Shown: in pieces, positions 44,940 to 56,459 of the stretch
Numbering within the stretch: the first letter of the stretch is position 1
Layout of the letters: each line of letters starts with the position of its first letter
NCBI GenBank assembly: GCA_030762175.1
Contig: CM060846.1
Location: 241,523,512-241,587,511 of the forward strand
Length of the DNA: 64,000 nucleotides
Direction: 5' to 3'
Source: Metallyticus violacea
Taxonomy: Eukaryota > Arthropoda > Insecta > Mantodea > Metallyticidae
Translations under genes and position numbers: made by a program
The notes under the pieces: model-generated
What the model was told of the DNA's origin: nothing
The model's input: only the letters and a program-made list of their open reading frames with translations
Database searches by the model: none

Positions 44940-46010
44940 GCCAAATGATAGTAAAAAGCATGTTCAAGATGGTACTTGTTTTGTTACTCCAGGAATAAAA
45001 AAAATCAGATGTACAACCCACAATTTCTGCACTCAATAGGGAACTATGCTTACAATTAGAAGACTACAGACAAGGTTAAAGGAATAATAGGATTTGAAGG
45101 AAGTCGTACAAGTCTTAGGAGAATTTTTCGACTTTTCGGATTGAAATGCCCGGGAGATGGGTTGGTGGAAACAGAAGTAACAAAAAAATGCTTATTGAAA
45201 GACATGATGTTTTCCCGCTCACAGTGAGAAAGCAATATACTCTCTATAACACTACGGTGGTGTAGGAACGAAGGTAGACCTATTGCGTATGAAAATGAGA
45301 CCTAAATACACAGTAGCCATAAAAATCCATAAAGCTGGACTGATGAAAATAATGCTGGTTTATTAATACCTGCATCCAAGGGAGAAAAATTTATCATTCT
45401 TCACACTGGTAGAAGCTATGGCTTCATACCAAATGCCCTACTTATTTATAGGTCTAAGCAAAGATCTGAAGATTTCCACCATGAAATAAAGACAGAAAAT
45501 ACGTTAAGTGGCTGAAAACTATGCTCATTCCTAATCTGCCTCAAAATTCTGTCCTAATAGTTGACAACGCGTCCTGTCATTACGCCCAATTAGATTAATT
45601 ACCAACATCAACTCCCTAAAAAGTGTTATGAAAGCCTGGCTACTGAAAAACGGCATTGCCTTCGAAGAGTCATTTTCAAGGGCAAAACTTTATAATCTGA
45701 ACATTCATAAGCCCAGCAAAAGTTGTATAGATCAGATATTGGCATAACATGAACACATTACACTCAGACTCCTACTCTGCCATCAGATTTAAATACCATT
45801 TAGTTAATCTGGAGAGAAATAAATCATTGGGGAGGGAGTAGAAACACAACTTTAGAGGTGAAAGCTGTGGAAAAAAAAAACTGTGTCGTCAATATTTAGG
45901 AAAACTGTCCTCTAGAATAAGAAAAAGCCTTCCAACACGTGGAATCAATTGAGCAACATTATTTTGAAAAGATGAAATTGTAAAAGAACAGTGAGTGAGT
46001 TGGTATGGTG
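44940..46010 (+). pseudogene. DDE (IS630/Tc1 superfamily) transposase relic
   Basis: Blocks on the + strand: 'DSKKHVQDGTCFVTPGIKK' (44950), 'SRTSLRRIFRLFGLK' (45105), and 'NEGRPIAYENET' followed by a stop and 'IHSSHKNP' (45265-45330; family 'RPIVYTDESYIH', so the first Asp is Asn). Then 'WTDENNAGLLIPASKGEKFI', 'GFIPNALLIYRSK', a decayed 'VIVDNASCHYAQLD' (second Asp kept), 'LNIHKPSKSCIDQILA' (45705) and 'IPFSLIWREI' (about 45790; family 'NPIELIW', Glu replaced). A protein of this layout recurs widely in arthropods. Multiple stops. Confidence 0.75.
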
Positions 46011-46019
46011 TAACTTAAT

Positions 46020-46720
46020 ATTTACGTGGAAAAAAAAACATAACAAATTGTAAACATTTGTTTAATTGTTTGTGGAGTCTGTTTGTTACAATGCTTTATA
46101 ATATTGTCCAGATCCTCTCCGTTGTACACATCTCCCAACAAAACTTGCATCATTCCTTCGAGCTGCAGCATCTTAAGTGTCATAAATAGATAACGTGACT
46201 TTTATCGTAGCTTTCCATTAAAATTTTAATATGTCAAAATCCCTGGCGCTACCTATACCATTACCTACGTTATTAGTAGTTATCTATGGTTAATAAGGAT
46301 GACTTTTAACAATGCAGAGTTACCATTGGTGGTATTTTGACATTGGAACTTAGTTAATATTTTTTTATTTGAACATGTTTAGGGTGCTCTTGCATTCACC
46401 TGCAGAAAGGAGCTCGGGATGAATGGCATCCTAAATATGTCCAGAATAATAAATGTTAATTAAGTACCGGCGTCAAAATACAATTAAATGTCGTAACTAC
46501 TTCCACAATGTTCAGTTTATGGTCAAGTAAATTTAGCGGTTGCTAAATTCTGATAGGGTAATTGCAAAGATATACTAGATTAAATAATCCGTGCACTGGG
46601 CACAAAGAATTTCTTCCATTATCATGTCAGAAGAGGAGGGGGAATAAAATGGCCAGTGTCATCTAGTGAGTGTTACGGAAAATAGACATGGGCAGAGTAG
46701 CAGCAACGCCAACTGCGCAT
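46020..46720. other. Unassigned DNA upstream of the candidate RpS26 exon
   Basis: No repeat recognised. Composition becomes less AT-rich toward 46730. Would contain the RpS26 promoter if the exon call is right. Confidence 0.4.
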
Positions 46721-46724
46721 TATT

Positions 46725-46845
46725 TTCCTCTTCTATAAACACATTTCTCCATTGTCCGTGCGGAAATACGAGTAATATTGCAAACAGATCTCATAACTAG
46801 TTGTGGTGATAGAGGCGATCGACGACTTCGGAAACATTTATAATG
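46725..46845 (+). CDS. Candidate first exon of RpS26 (leader plus ATG)
   Basis: Ribosomal protein S26 genes in animals often split right after the start codon, so exon 1 should end in ATG. At 46843-46845 an ATG in fair context ('catttataATG') is followed by GTGTGT, a usable donor. About 115 bp upstream lies a pyrimidine tract 'ttttcctcttct' (46723-46733), as in the TCT/TOP start sites of ribosomal protein genes. The stretch between has several CpGs. Exon 2 at 57387 starts exactly with the second codon. Support is positional only; another ATG-GT further along could be the real one. Only the last three bases would be coding. Confidence 0.35.
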
Positions 46846-49270
46846 GTGTGTTTAAAGTTCAGTTACCTTGCATGCAAAGAAATATGCTACATTTAGGAGC
46901 TCTAATTGTATGCATGAAGAAATTGCACGTGCTTAGCGTGTTTAATGATAGCATAGCATGAAAGTTGTGTTGGAAATTTGCACGTGGCTTCTATTGTAAA
47001 TCATAATAAATAAAAACTAAATGAAAAATGTGGCTTCTTGTGTTTAATATTCTACGACTTTATACTCATTGGATCTCCGGAACAACTAACCCTGAATATT
47101 GGATCTTGTATTGGTGATAAAGATGGCATAATTGCAAAACGGATTATAGCTTAACTCGTGGATTCATGCCATGGTGGCAAAAATTGTACTTACTACAAGT
47201 CTCGCATTACGTTTTCTTTGTAAAATACAGTTAACTATGTCTTGCACATGTGCTGCTGGGTGGGAGGCCGACCTGAAATAAGGGATCTGGGACATTGGTA
47301 AATGCCTTAGTTAATATGGAATGCATTACATTTGTTGTTGCACAAAACTTATAAAATAGGAAGTATGCAAATGAATATCATATAGTTAGTAACCTGTTCT
47401 CTAACCAAATTACATTACATTTACAGCACAGTGTTACTTGTGCACGTCGCAAGTTGACATCTCATTTATTAAAAAATAATTTCAGGGATTATATTTTAAT
47501 TAGAAGACATATTGAAGGATTTCCTCAAATAGTACTTGTTCTTAGATCCAATGATGCATGAAGCTCAAGGATATTGAACACAAGAATACATTGAACCACC
47601 ATGATTTATATACTGTATAATAACCGTTCTATGCAGCATTATAACCATCACTTAGTATTTAATAAAAGGCCCTTCATATTTTGGATTGAAACAACCGATG
47701 TAAAATAATGGAAGAGAGGGTGGAGACAATTGAAGAATGATGTGAACATTTTGGAGTTTAGACTAGATGGCACATTATTAATATAGCAAAATTTTTCAAT
47801 GGAATGTTGGCATGGCATGAATTGATTTTCCCCATAAGGGGGAAGGGGGCTCTATATATTTTTTTTAGCAGTTGGTCATTTATTTTTCAAAGTTTGAAGC
47901 TGTGATATAATTTTATCATATATCATTACAGTGCAACAGTAATGGAATTACAGACGTAAAATATTGCAAGTCTTCTAATACCACTCTGTTAACTTATACC
48001 TAAGATTGCATGCATAAGAGCGCTATTTTAACATTCTTCCCTTAGGCTGGGTTTAAGTTTCATGAGGATCCTTGTAAAACTAATATTCACTTATGTCAGG
48101 GTCTGGAAAGATTAGTTGTTTCCTTAAGTTTGGTTTATGAAATTTGCATTAATTCCACTTTAACCTTAATCCCTGCTTCTCTGTGGTGGTATCAAATGCA
48201 TACTATCACAATTCGTAAGCTTATAATGATTGTTCATATAATGTATCAGGGGAACATTGTTAATGGTTGTGACATTCATATGTTAGAAGACTTAAGTAGG
48301 TATTTAAATATTTCTTAAATTTTTTTCTTGGAAAGTTGACACTTTTGTGAATTACAGATAAATTTCAAGAATGCTAGAAGACTCTTACATGCTTGCACTG
48401 TAGAGTAATAGCTACTCTTCTGGAAACGTTTTAATGAAATTGTGGGTCCATTGAAATCTTCAGCATACCTAGTATTGTAATTAAATTCAAATAAGTTCAT
48501 TTTAAAGAAGTAATAGTTCACCTAATATTTTAATGTAATAAAAGAAACGGATATGTCATGGGTATCAGTGTCTGTCACTATCACTGTTGCCCAAATTTAT
48601 CATTTACACTCATGTTCCAAGCTTGATGCAGGATCTTTTGCCACTTGTTCACTTATAATTTTTTCCACAGCATGTAGCACAAATTTTATAAGGAACAACA
48701 GCATGAAAGATTTATGGTTGTCTGAAGCATACTCCTTTATATCTGCCAAAAAAAAAAAAAAAATCTCAGTAGGGATAGAATGGCAAAGATATGGAGGAAA
48801 CATAATTATTAGACACAGATTTGTATGCACATGCTTATTTAATTTGTTTATTCCTTTAGTATGGAATTACGCTAACAATGTTTCATGTTCTGTGCTTGTA
48901 TTTTAAGCTTAATAGTGCATATAATTGCATATTTCCTTTTGCTGCTTATTTCATCATTTTTTCATGCATCAAACACATTAGTGACAAAAGTCCTTACTAT
49001 GGAAACACCATAAGGAACCTCTCCATTGTGGTTGCGACAAAATCACTTGATGTTACTGGGGAATTCCCAATTTTACTTTCCCTATCTATATTGAATCATC
49101 AATCAGCTCAAACCTGGCCTGCTGATCTGATTAGTTTTCCTTTAGGCAGTGTTCCATAAGGTTAAGGATGTGTTATGAGGGCGAAAGAAAAGTTTTCTAG
49201 AAGTTTACTTTAAAGAATGTGGAGAGTTGGATTTACTATAGACTATAAAGTTACTTGTTTTTGTTTGCAG
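46846..49270. other. Intron-like DNA, nothing firm
   Basis: AT-rich, with open stretches at 48130-48318 and 48553-49159 that have no family match and include an A run (48749-48763). The last part may be the front of the hAT relic that follows. Confidence 0.45.
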
Positions 49271-50600
49271 TGAACAAGTTGCAGTTAATAAAAAATTTTG
49301 GTTAACTCAACACATTGCAAACAGAGAAAAAATGCATTCAAACAAACCTAAAGACCAAATTCCTTCTACTTCGTTAAATATTGAATTTTCCAGTTATATG
49401 TAAAGCTATTACAGTCAGAAACATGCAGTGGAATTCACTGAGTAACCACAATTTCTGCAGTTTCTTGGAAATCCTTTGTTAAAATAATGGCATTCCTGAT
49501 GAATCTATCCTGAGAAAAAATTATCTAGACAGCTGTTACCATGCAGCAATTTTAGAAATTTGGGACCATTTAGAAAACTCTTTCAAGTAGGGGGTAATAG
49601 ATGAAACTAAAAAATCCCTCTGGTCATCATATGGCAAATTTTCTTGTACGGAAACTATATGAGGATGAGCCAGGAAAACTACTTGGTGCTTGTAGTGTTT
49701 TAGAAAAATCAAATCATTCTACTATTGCTTACTTCATGAATGATGCTCTGAAATTACTTTAGCCAGAAATAGGGAGTGAACACAAATATTGGGTTCTGTT
49801 TTCAGATGCTGCAACTTATATGTTAAAAGCTGCTTAACATTAAAAGTATTTTTCCCCAATTCATTCATGTTGTGTATTGTGCATGCACTTCACAGATAGC
49901 AGAAGCTACAAGGGTAAGTTTTCCTTACATGAATAGTTTAATATCCAGCACTAAGAAGATATTTGTTAAAGCCCTGTCCAGAGTTAGTGCTTACAAAGAA
50001 AAATTTCCAGACCTCCCTTACCCCCAGAGCCAATACGCAATGGGATATGTAGATTAAAACTGCTCTCTTCTATTCAGATAATTGCAATGCTAGTAAAGAA
50101 TTCATTGATACACTGAATCCAACTAATGCTTTGTCAATTCATTGTTCTCAGAATAATTTTTATAATCAGTATTTGAAAGAAACTTGGCTGTAATCAAGAC
50201 TCACTTCAAAGTTATAGCTGAAACCACAAAAATTAAAAAAAAAACTGGTTTGTCTTTACATGAATCTTTTTCAATTCTCAATGAAGCTCAGAGTAAACTT
50301 GAGAGTGCTCCTTTAAAGTATGCAGGAAAATTAAACTGTAAACTGTGCAGTGTTTTAGAGAGAAATTCTTATGTTTTTTATTCTGTGGATAAATATTTTC
50401 AAGGTGAAAATGTAGTGCTTCCTGAAGAATCTTCCCCAGAGTTAGTGCTTTCAAATTTTGCCCAATAACATCTGTAGACATAGGAAGATCTTTCTCAGCA
50501 TGCAAACTTGTGTTAACTGATAAACGTCATAATCTTGAGCATTTGGAGAAAATGATCATTGTATACTGCAAATCAAATTACAATGACCGTAACGATGTCT
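49270..50600 (+). pseudogene. Second hAT-family transposase relic
   Basis: Order on the + strand: 'EQVAVNKKFWLTQHIANREK' (zinc-finger-like start, 49272), 'ILRKNYLDSCYHAAILEIW' (49510), 'VIDETKKSLWS' (49600; family 'SIDETTD'), 'SVFRCCNLYV' region, and 'HALHR' remnant. Then 'FPYMNSLISSTKKIFVKALS' and 'RVSAYKEKFPDLPYPQ' (49925-50025), and the C-terminus 'FAPITSVDIGRSFSACK' (about 50455) with 'LTDKRHNLEHLEKMIIVYC'. This last block is the hAT dimerisation region. A type frequent in arthropods and unlike the hAT at 36636. Stops and shifts throughout; ends not found. Confidence 0.75.
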
Positions 50601-50610
50601 AAGGAAGAAT

Positions 50611-50886
50611 GTGCATAGCTAGTACCACAAAAGTATAAGCATAAAGTTTACAATTTTAGTACATGTTTAGTGCATAATTTGGAAATTATAGAGCATATTT
50701 TAAAGATTTTAACAGTACAAAAGCATGCATATTTTTAGTATATGTAAATCTGATGATGTGCATAGCTAGTACCAAAAAAGTATAAGCATAAAGTTGAACA
50801 ATTTTAGTACATGTTTAGTGCATATTTTTGAAATTATAGAGCATATTTTAAAAATTTTAACAGTATAAGTGCATGCAAATCTGATG
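50611..50886. repeat. Tandem duplication, 147-bp unit, two copies
   Basis: 'gtgcatagctagtacca' starts at 50611 and again at 50758. The units are nearly identical, apart from a roughly 17-bp gap in the second. It lies just past the hAT coding end, so it may be a subterminal repeat of that transposon. Confidence 0.9.
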
Positions 50887-51286
50887 TCTACCTAAGTACT
50901 TTATAACCATGTCCCATAGTGATAGTATCTATTTTAATAAGAAAGTCTAGGTTTGTGGCCCCAAACCAGTTCTGTAAGTTCCACATTGTTCAAAATTTCA
51001 TTGTTGGGAATACTATTTTTCCCTAGCCATTTCATAATATATCCCTTTTATCTGCTCATCATTGGAGCTTTATTTAGTAGGTGCACTGGAAGGTAGGGTG
51101 CATTATCTAAAATAATGAATGAGTTTGACTGAATATATTCTAACAAAGAGTTGAAACCAGATTCAAAGTTCTTTATTTAGAAGTTTCATTGTCCTCTAAA
51201 GCCCTCTTTTGTCCTCAAAATTCATCTTCCATTTCTATAGTCCATATATACCATCACTCAAAACACTGTTACCACCAGCCTGTCAG

Positions 51287-51373
51287 TCGGTCCTGGTGGT
51301 CTAGTGGTAACCATTGCCTCATAAACTCAAGATTGCGGGCTCAATTCCGGCCAGGGTTGATGGATTTTTCCTT
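51287..51373 (+). mobile_element. SINE-A copy 9, head only
   Basis: The first roughly 87 bp: GGTCCTGGTGGTCTAGTGGT, box B GGCTCAATTCCGG, up to 'gatggatttttcc'. The rest of the SINE is missing; a mariner remnant begins about 40 bp on. Confidence 0.85.
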
Positions 51374-51412
51374 CTTTTCTAACCCCCTTTTATATTTATA
51401 TTGTGGTTAAAT

Positions 51413-51640
51413 CTTCAAAATGAAATACTTTTATCACAGCTCGTATTTCAGTTTTTATCCATTTTTTTAGAAAATCTTAACACTAGTTTATTTACACAAT
51501 GTCGCAAACAGGTGACTACACTTATGTGTCTATAAATTTACAGGGTGCTATCTAATGGATGATACTTAATAACCATAATAGTAATTTGACCATCTTCATG
51601 GCATCTCTTAGTCAGGCCAAGACCTTTTAGAACACCCCTT
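51413..51640 (-). mobile_element. Mariner remnant (5' end only)
   Basis: On the minus strand: terminal repeat 'aaggggtgttctaaaaggtc' at the right edge, the leader region ('gtagtcacctgtttgcgac') and the first codons, matching 41612-41830 and the right part of 26929-27900. No transposase body. Confidence 0.8.
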
Positions 51641-51649
51641 AGTATATAG

Positions 51650-52110
51650 GCAAACTGACTTTTTGTGACTTTTCTAGAGGGGTGTCTACTTTTGTGCAAT
51701 CCAAGTATACCAAGCAGAATTAAATTATTAGGCTATGAACGTAAATTTATACCATTAAAAAATTATCTAATTCTTGGATGCTTAAACAACATACGTGTTT
51801 TTTCATACTGTATTATAAATATGTATATAATCTACATGTAAAACACGTAAGAGCACACTGTCTTAGTAATAAGTGGTTAGAAACAATAATTGTAACCCAT
51901 ATATAATATACATATGACCAGCTATTCACAGATACAAAATTTAATTGGGGCAAAAGAAAGGACCAAGTCTGATAAGCGACTGTTATAATTTTGAATTTTA
52001 AGCTATATGTAACGAAGAATATAGGTTGTACATGTTCAGTTTCAGGGCATGTAGTATTACTGGAGTTGTAATCAAATATGCCATCAATAAACTTAGAATA
52101 ATTATACACA
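51650..52110. other. AT-rich DNA, nothing recognised
   Basis: Open on the minus strand at 51813-52109 but without motifs or splice context. Confidence 0.5.
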
Positions 52111-52112
52111 CA

Positions 52113-52375
52113 CAGCTGGTCTTGGTGGTCTAGTGGTAACCATACTTTCTCATGGACCTAAGTTTAAACCTGACCAGGGTCAATGGATTTTTAGGGCTTA
52201 AATCTTGCTTTCTTTCGAAGAGAAGTTGGTTCTGTGCCATAGATTTACCACATGTTAAAGAACCTCAAAACTGAAATAAGTGGCTTCAAAATTTATCAAC
52301 TGTTTCATGCCCTGAATTGAATGGAATGCTAATGACCAGAGATGTGAAAGAGAATCGTTAAGTAAACCAATTAAT
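52113..52375 (+). mobile_element. SINE-A copy 10, diverged
   Basis: Head GGTCTTGGTGGTCTAGTGGT; box B decayed (AGTTTAAACCTGA); body with several small deletions; stem-loop decayed ('gaatgctaatgaccagagat'); tail 'taagtaaaccaattaatac'. Confidence 0.88.
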
Positions 52376-52379
52376 ACAT

Positions 52380-53860
52380 ATGTAGCAATTCCAGCAATTT
52401 AACAAATGGTTATTGATAAATTTTTGTACCCTTATTAGATATTAACTGAGCAGATTTAACGATTGTAAATACCATGGAAATACAAATTCTGTAACAACAG
52501 TTTATAATTTATTCTAAGCCATTGTACAAAATTTCTTATTATTTAGAGCAGATAATATTTCAGTGGTGAGTTCAGTTGTGTCATTGCTAGCAGATAACCC
52601 CCTTCCAAGGCCAAATTGAAACATTGACTCAAGATAATGCACAATCAATTATATACACCCTTTGAAAAAGCAGCTATCAGGAAATGGGTTTGTAGCATCT
52701 TTTTTTTATATAAAAACTCAATTACAGCCTACTTGATTATTTCCGGAAATATCCTCATTAAGAATGAGTGCTTACAAATGTTGCTGAGAGGTTTACTTAA
52801 TTCATATGAGTGATGCTTTTAACAATTTGGTGCTTTTTCAATACTAACAATGCAAGCTTTTGCCTTTTAATGACAAAATAAAGTTGTTCAATTTCTAATG
52901 GGGTTGTGGGATTTATTGGATATTTGCATTGAATTTTTGGGTATGCTTTCTGCAAAAGATTAAGTGTGGTAACATTCAAAACAGTTTTCCAACTTTCCCT
53001 CAGCTGCAGTCAGGAAATAATTAAATGCGTTAGCATTGTCATTATTAATGTTACCTAGGAGCTGCTGGGAAAATATTGTTCACATTACCTCTAACTATTT
53101 CACTTTGTATTATTTCATATTTATCAATTAACTGAGAAAACTCTCATAGCTGCAGTGATACCTGTTTTCCAAAATAGGTTGTAAATCATAATACCTTTTT
53201 AAATCTGGATAATATGTTAGTACAATATTAAAATCAAATTTCTTTTTATTAACACAGTACTTTATAATACCCAAAATGAATCACACTTTATTTGGTAGAA
53301 TAGCTACATTTTTCTTAGGAAAATTAGCCTCAAACAATAATATAGTATTTAAATTTTTTTTTTAATCTATTCATTTACTACAGAGCCTTTGTTTGGATGT
53401 GTGGCCGACTTAATGGGAATTTACCTGTCAAATTGCAGTACATATCTTGATCGTTATTGATATTGTATGCTATTCTAAAAGCCAGTCATTATCAATCCCT
53501 CTCAACTATTGTGGGTTTGAAGAGAAGAGAGTTGATCAATGTGAATAATTTCTCTTTTGTTCTTGCAGAACCTTAGAACTTAAATGCACACTCAATAATA
53601 TCAACATTTATTACTTTAAGAAGACATTTTTTGTCATCCCACTTCAAACAGTTTTAATTTTTCTTGTGAAATTTATATTCATACCAACTTTTCTTCCTTC
53701 CTTCGTTCCTTCCTTCTCTATATTCTTGCTTGAAATCAAGGAGCATTTTTCATTCTGTTTTGCTTATAGTTCCACTAGTTTTGTATTCTTTTATTTTCAG
53801 TTATCAGTAAACTGTATATGGTGAAGATTTTATAAAAATACCATGTAATCTGCTGTAGTA
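52380..53860. other. AT-rich DNA, nothing recognised
   Basis: A CTTCC-rich short tract at 53690-53715. The open minus-strand stretch 52797-52979 has a vague likeness to hAT C-termini, too weak to call. Confidence 0.5.
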
Positions 53861-53866
53861 GAAACA

Positions 53867-54117
53867 TGTGTATGTGGGTATTTAATGCTGGTATTTATTA
53901 CTGAGGCACCACAGACAGTGGATACTGATGATATATGAAATGGTAAACTGTGAAAGGATTTTTTTGTAAAGGATAGGAGTGGTCCAGGTCTAAGTTTAGA
54001 ATACCTCCATGGAATTTGCCACTTACTCAGGAAGAATGGTCCTGGTGGAACACAAACCCCAGACCTCCCATTCATGATTCCCATATCTTAATGACCTAGG
54101 TCACCCAAGTCAGTACA
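53867..54117 (-). mobile_element. SINE-B copy 5, with target duplication
   Basis: On the minus strand: decayed head 'ctgacttgggtgacctaggt', box B region 'GGGGTTTGTGTTCC', an internal deletion of about 30 bp, 3' signature 'gtggtgcctcagtaataaat'. Flanked by 'gtagtagaaaca' (53855-53866) and 'gtagtagcaaca' (54118-54129), 11 of 12. Confidence 0.88.
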
Positions 54118-54129
54118 GTAGTAGCAACA

Positions 54130-54635
54130 GATGATCACCAAATACTTAGAAGCACTCTATCTGTTGTGGAACACTAGTTGCACTTTATTTGCCACTGTAA
54201 ATAATTATAATTATTAATTATGGCCTTTTGGGTCATCAGCCATATTAAAGTGATAAAATTCAAGATTTTGATCATCAGGAAATGAAGCATAGAGAAGAAA
54301 GGAATTGCTTTATAGCAAGAAAATATGTGAATAGGGGTGCAGATAAACCCTGGTTGGTCTGGACTTAAATTTATTGCTAGCCAATTGAAGTGTAGGTGTG
54401 TTCCTTTGGTGAATCTGAGGATGTGTGTTAAAGGTCTGGCGGTCTATGGCCAAGTGGAAGGTTATGTCTTGAACTTGATTGACTGAATAGTCTTCCAGCA
54501 TGTAAGAACAGGGTTCCATTTTAAAGACTGCCTTCTCTGTTGAAATTATTCTTGTAATTTTATTTCTGTTTTGATCACACTCCTCAGTATTGCCTTGAGT
54601 GCTCCAGCATGGCCACTGTATCAAACTGGATTCAG
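54130..54635. other. Unassigned DNA
   Basis: The minus-strand open stretch 54310-54624 resembles no family I can name, though 'QWPCWSTQGNTEECDQNRN' shows fairly normal amino-acid use. Possibly part of a decayed retroelement. Confidence 0.4.
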
Positions 54636-54639
54636 TGCT

Positions 54640-56450
54640 CTTTTTAATACCTTGTTTAGGCTATCAGTACTAAGTAAGTTATACCCAGGGGTTTTAGCAG
54701 AAAGAGTACAATGTGGGCAGCAGAAAACAAGCTCTTGAATTTTCAAACAGGGATTAGGAAGAGTAAGAGAACAATTGATATCCTTGTTATAGATACAATA
54801 GTAAATAAGTGTTTAGCAACAAAGAGGGGAAGATTACATATGTTGTTTGTGGATTTTGAAAAGACTTTTGACACAAACCAGGATGCATTATGAGTAAAAT
54901 TAAGCAAAAAGGGAATAAGTAATAGTTTCATAAGAATATTACAAAGAATACATACTGATAGATTTGTATAAAAATGTCAAGTAGCAAAGTAACCCAAATT
55001 ATTCCATACAATATAGGGTTAATGCAAGGCTGTAAATTAAATAAGAACTATTAAATTTGTTTATTGATGATATCTTAGAGGAACTTAATGCTGTAAATGC
55101 CAATAATTAACAGTAACAAAATATCTGGTTTGTTATTTGCTGATCTTGTTGCAGGATCAATAACTAATATGGGATTAATTAAATCAATAGAAGCAATGGA
55201 TAATTTTTGCAAGAAGTAGAGTTTGCATATTAATCTAAGCAAATAAAAAATGTGGTTTTTAAAAATGGCAAAAATTTAAGGAAAGATGGGAAATGGTATT
55301 GGCAAGGAAGAGAAATTTAGGCTATTAACAAATTTGATTACTTAGGAATAAGATAATTTTTTTCTCAGGCCATCAGTATCCCATTCAACTCAGGGCATGA
55401 AACAGCCGACAAATTTTGCTCAGAGGCCTCTCTTTCAGGCTTGAGGTTCTTATTTGTGCCGTAAATGTACTACACTGGACCCACGGCTTTACTTCCCTTT
55501 CAAAGGAAGCCATACTTAGGATTTTTATGCCCAAAAAAATTAATCGGTATTGGCCGGGTTCGAACCCGCATTCTTGGGTGTAGGAGGCAAGTATGGTAAC
55601 TACTACACCACCAGGACCAACAGGGTGAATGGAGTGACCAAAAGATGATAAAGGGAAGCTTTATCATCATGTATGGACAAAATTTGTGGGATGCAAGTAA
55701 ATTATTTGGAGAGTGGCGGAGGCTAAAATGTTTGTGAAGTACTGATTTGGGGTTTGGAGGAAGAGTGGGCTAATGTGAATATGATGCATAGAAACTTCTG
55801 CATACAAATACTGGGTTTGCCAATAACCTGGCCAAATGGCATTGCTCAAGTAGAATTAGAAAAAATAGGTAGTAAAGGGAAAATTATGGAAAGAGATTGA
55901 AATACTGGTTTAGAATTAAACATTCAGATTAACATAGTGTTTTATATCAGTGTTTGGTAGGTGATAGAGGCTTAATCAAGATTCTACTTGCCTTAACAAA
56001 TTAGAGGAAAGTTTAGAAAAATTTGGTTTTGGGAATGTGAAGAACTAGGACATCTTTAGGAAGGAGTTTCTGGGGGGGGGGGGAATAGGTTAAGAAATGA
56101 AGACATTGAAAGGCAAGAAATATTTGCTAGTTTTAATTTTAAAACTTCATTGAGTGTACAGAGAATTGAAAGGGTTTTGGAGCAGGGAAAAAATGTTGAA
56201 ATAAGTGATAAAGCATCGAGAAAGGGCTTTTAATGGGCGAGAAAAGGGGTTGTGAAATTGAAGGTTTAAGAGCAGGGGGGGAAGCTTGATAAAAGTCTAT
56301 TGTGTAGTCAGAAAGACAATAATTGGCATATTATATTAGAATGTGAGGAAACTAAGAAGTGTGAGCAAAATAATTCAAAAAAATTAGTAAGCAGGCAGAG
56401 AAGAAAGTGTAGCAATAGCAAGATGGGCCCTATAACTCGGTAACCGCAGT
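54640..56450 (+). pseudogene. LINE reverse-transcriptase relic, split by a SINE
   Basis: RT blocks on the + strand: 'LSVLSKLYPGVLAERVQ' (54665), 'LLNFQTGIRKSKRTIDIL' and 'GRLHMLFVDFEKTFDT' (54740-54885; FVDFEKAFD block, first catalytic Asp present), 'KGISNSFIRILQRI' (54910). Then a shifted 'IQGL..GC' block (55015), 'LLFADLVAGSITNMGLIKSI' (55137; family FADD, second Asp replaced by Leu) and 'KFDYLGI' (55330). SINE-A copy 11 interrupts next. After it come C-terminal remnants including 'NLWDASKLFGEW' (about 55690) and 'NWHIILECEET' (about 56325). A different LINE lineage from 42940 and 63000. Confidence 0.75.
55362..55622 (-). mobile_element. SINE-A copy 11, inside the LINE
   Basis: On the minus strand: full head GGTCCTGGTGGTGTAGTAGT, intact box B GGTTCGAACCCGG, well-kept body, ending at 'actgatggcctga'; the closing stem arm and tail are missing. 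Low divergence compared with the LINE around it. Confidence 0.92.
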
Positions 56451-56459
56451 GTTTGGGTA

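Noticed and set aside
52797..52979. Possible hAT C-terminal fragment on the minus strand
   Set aside because: Only a loose resemblance; no second block of the family nearby.
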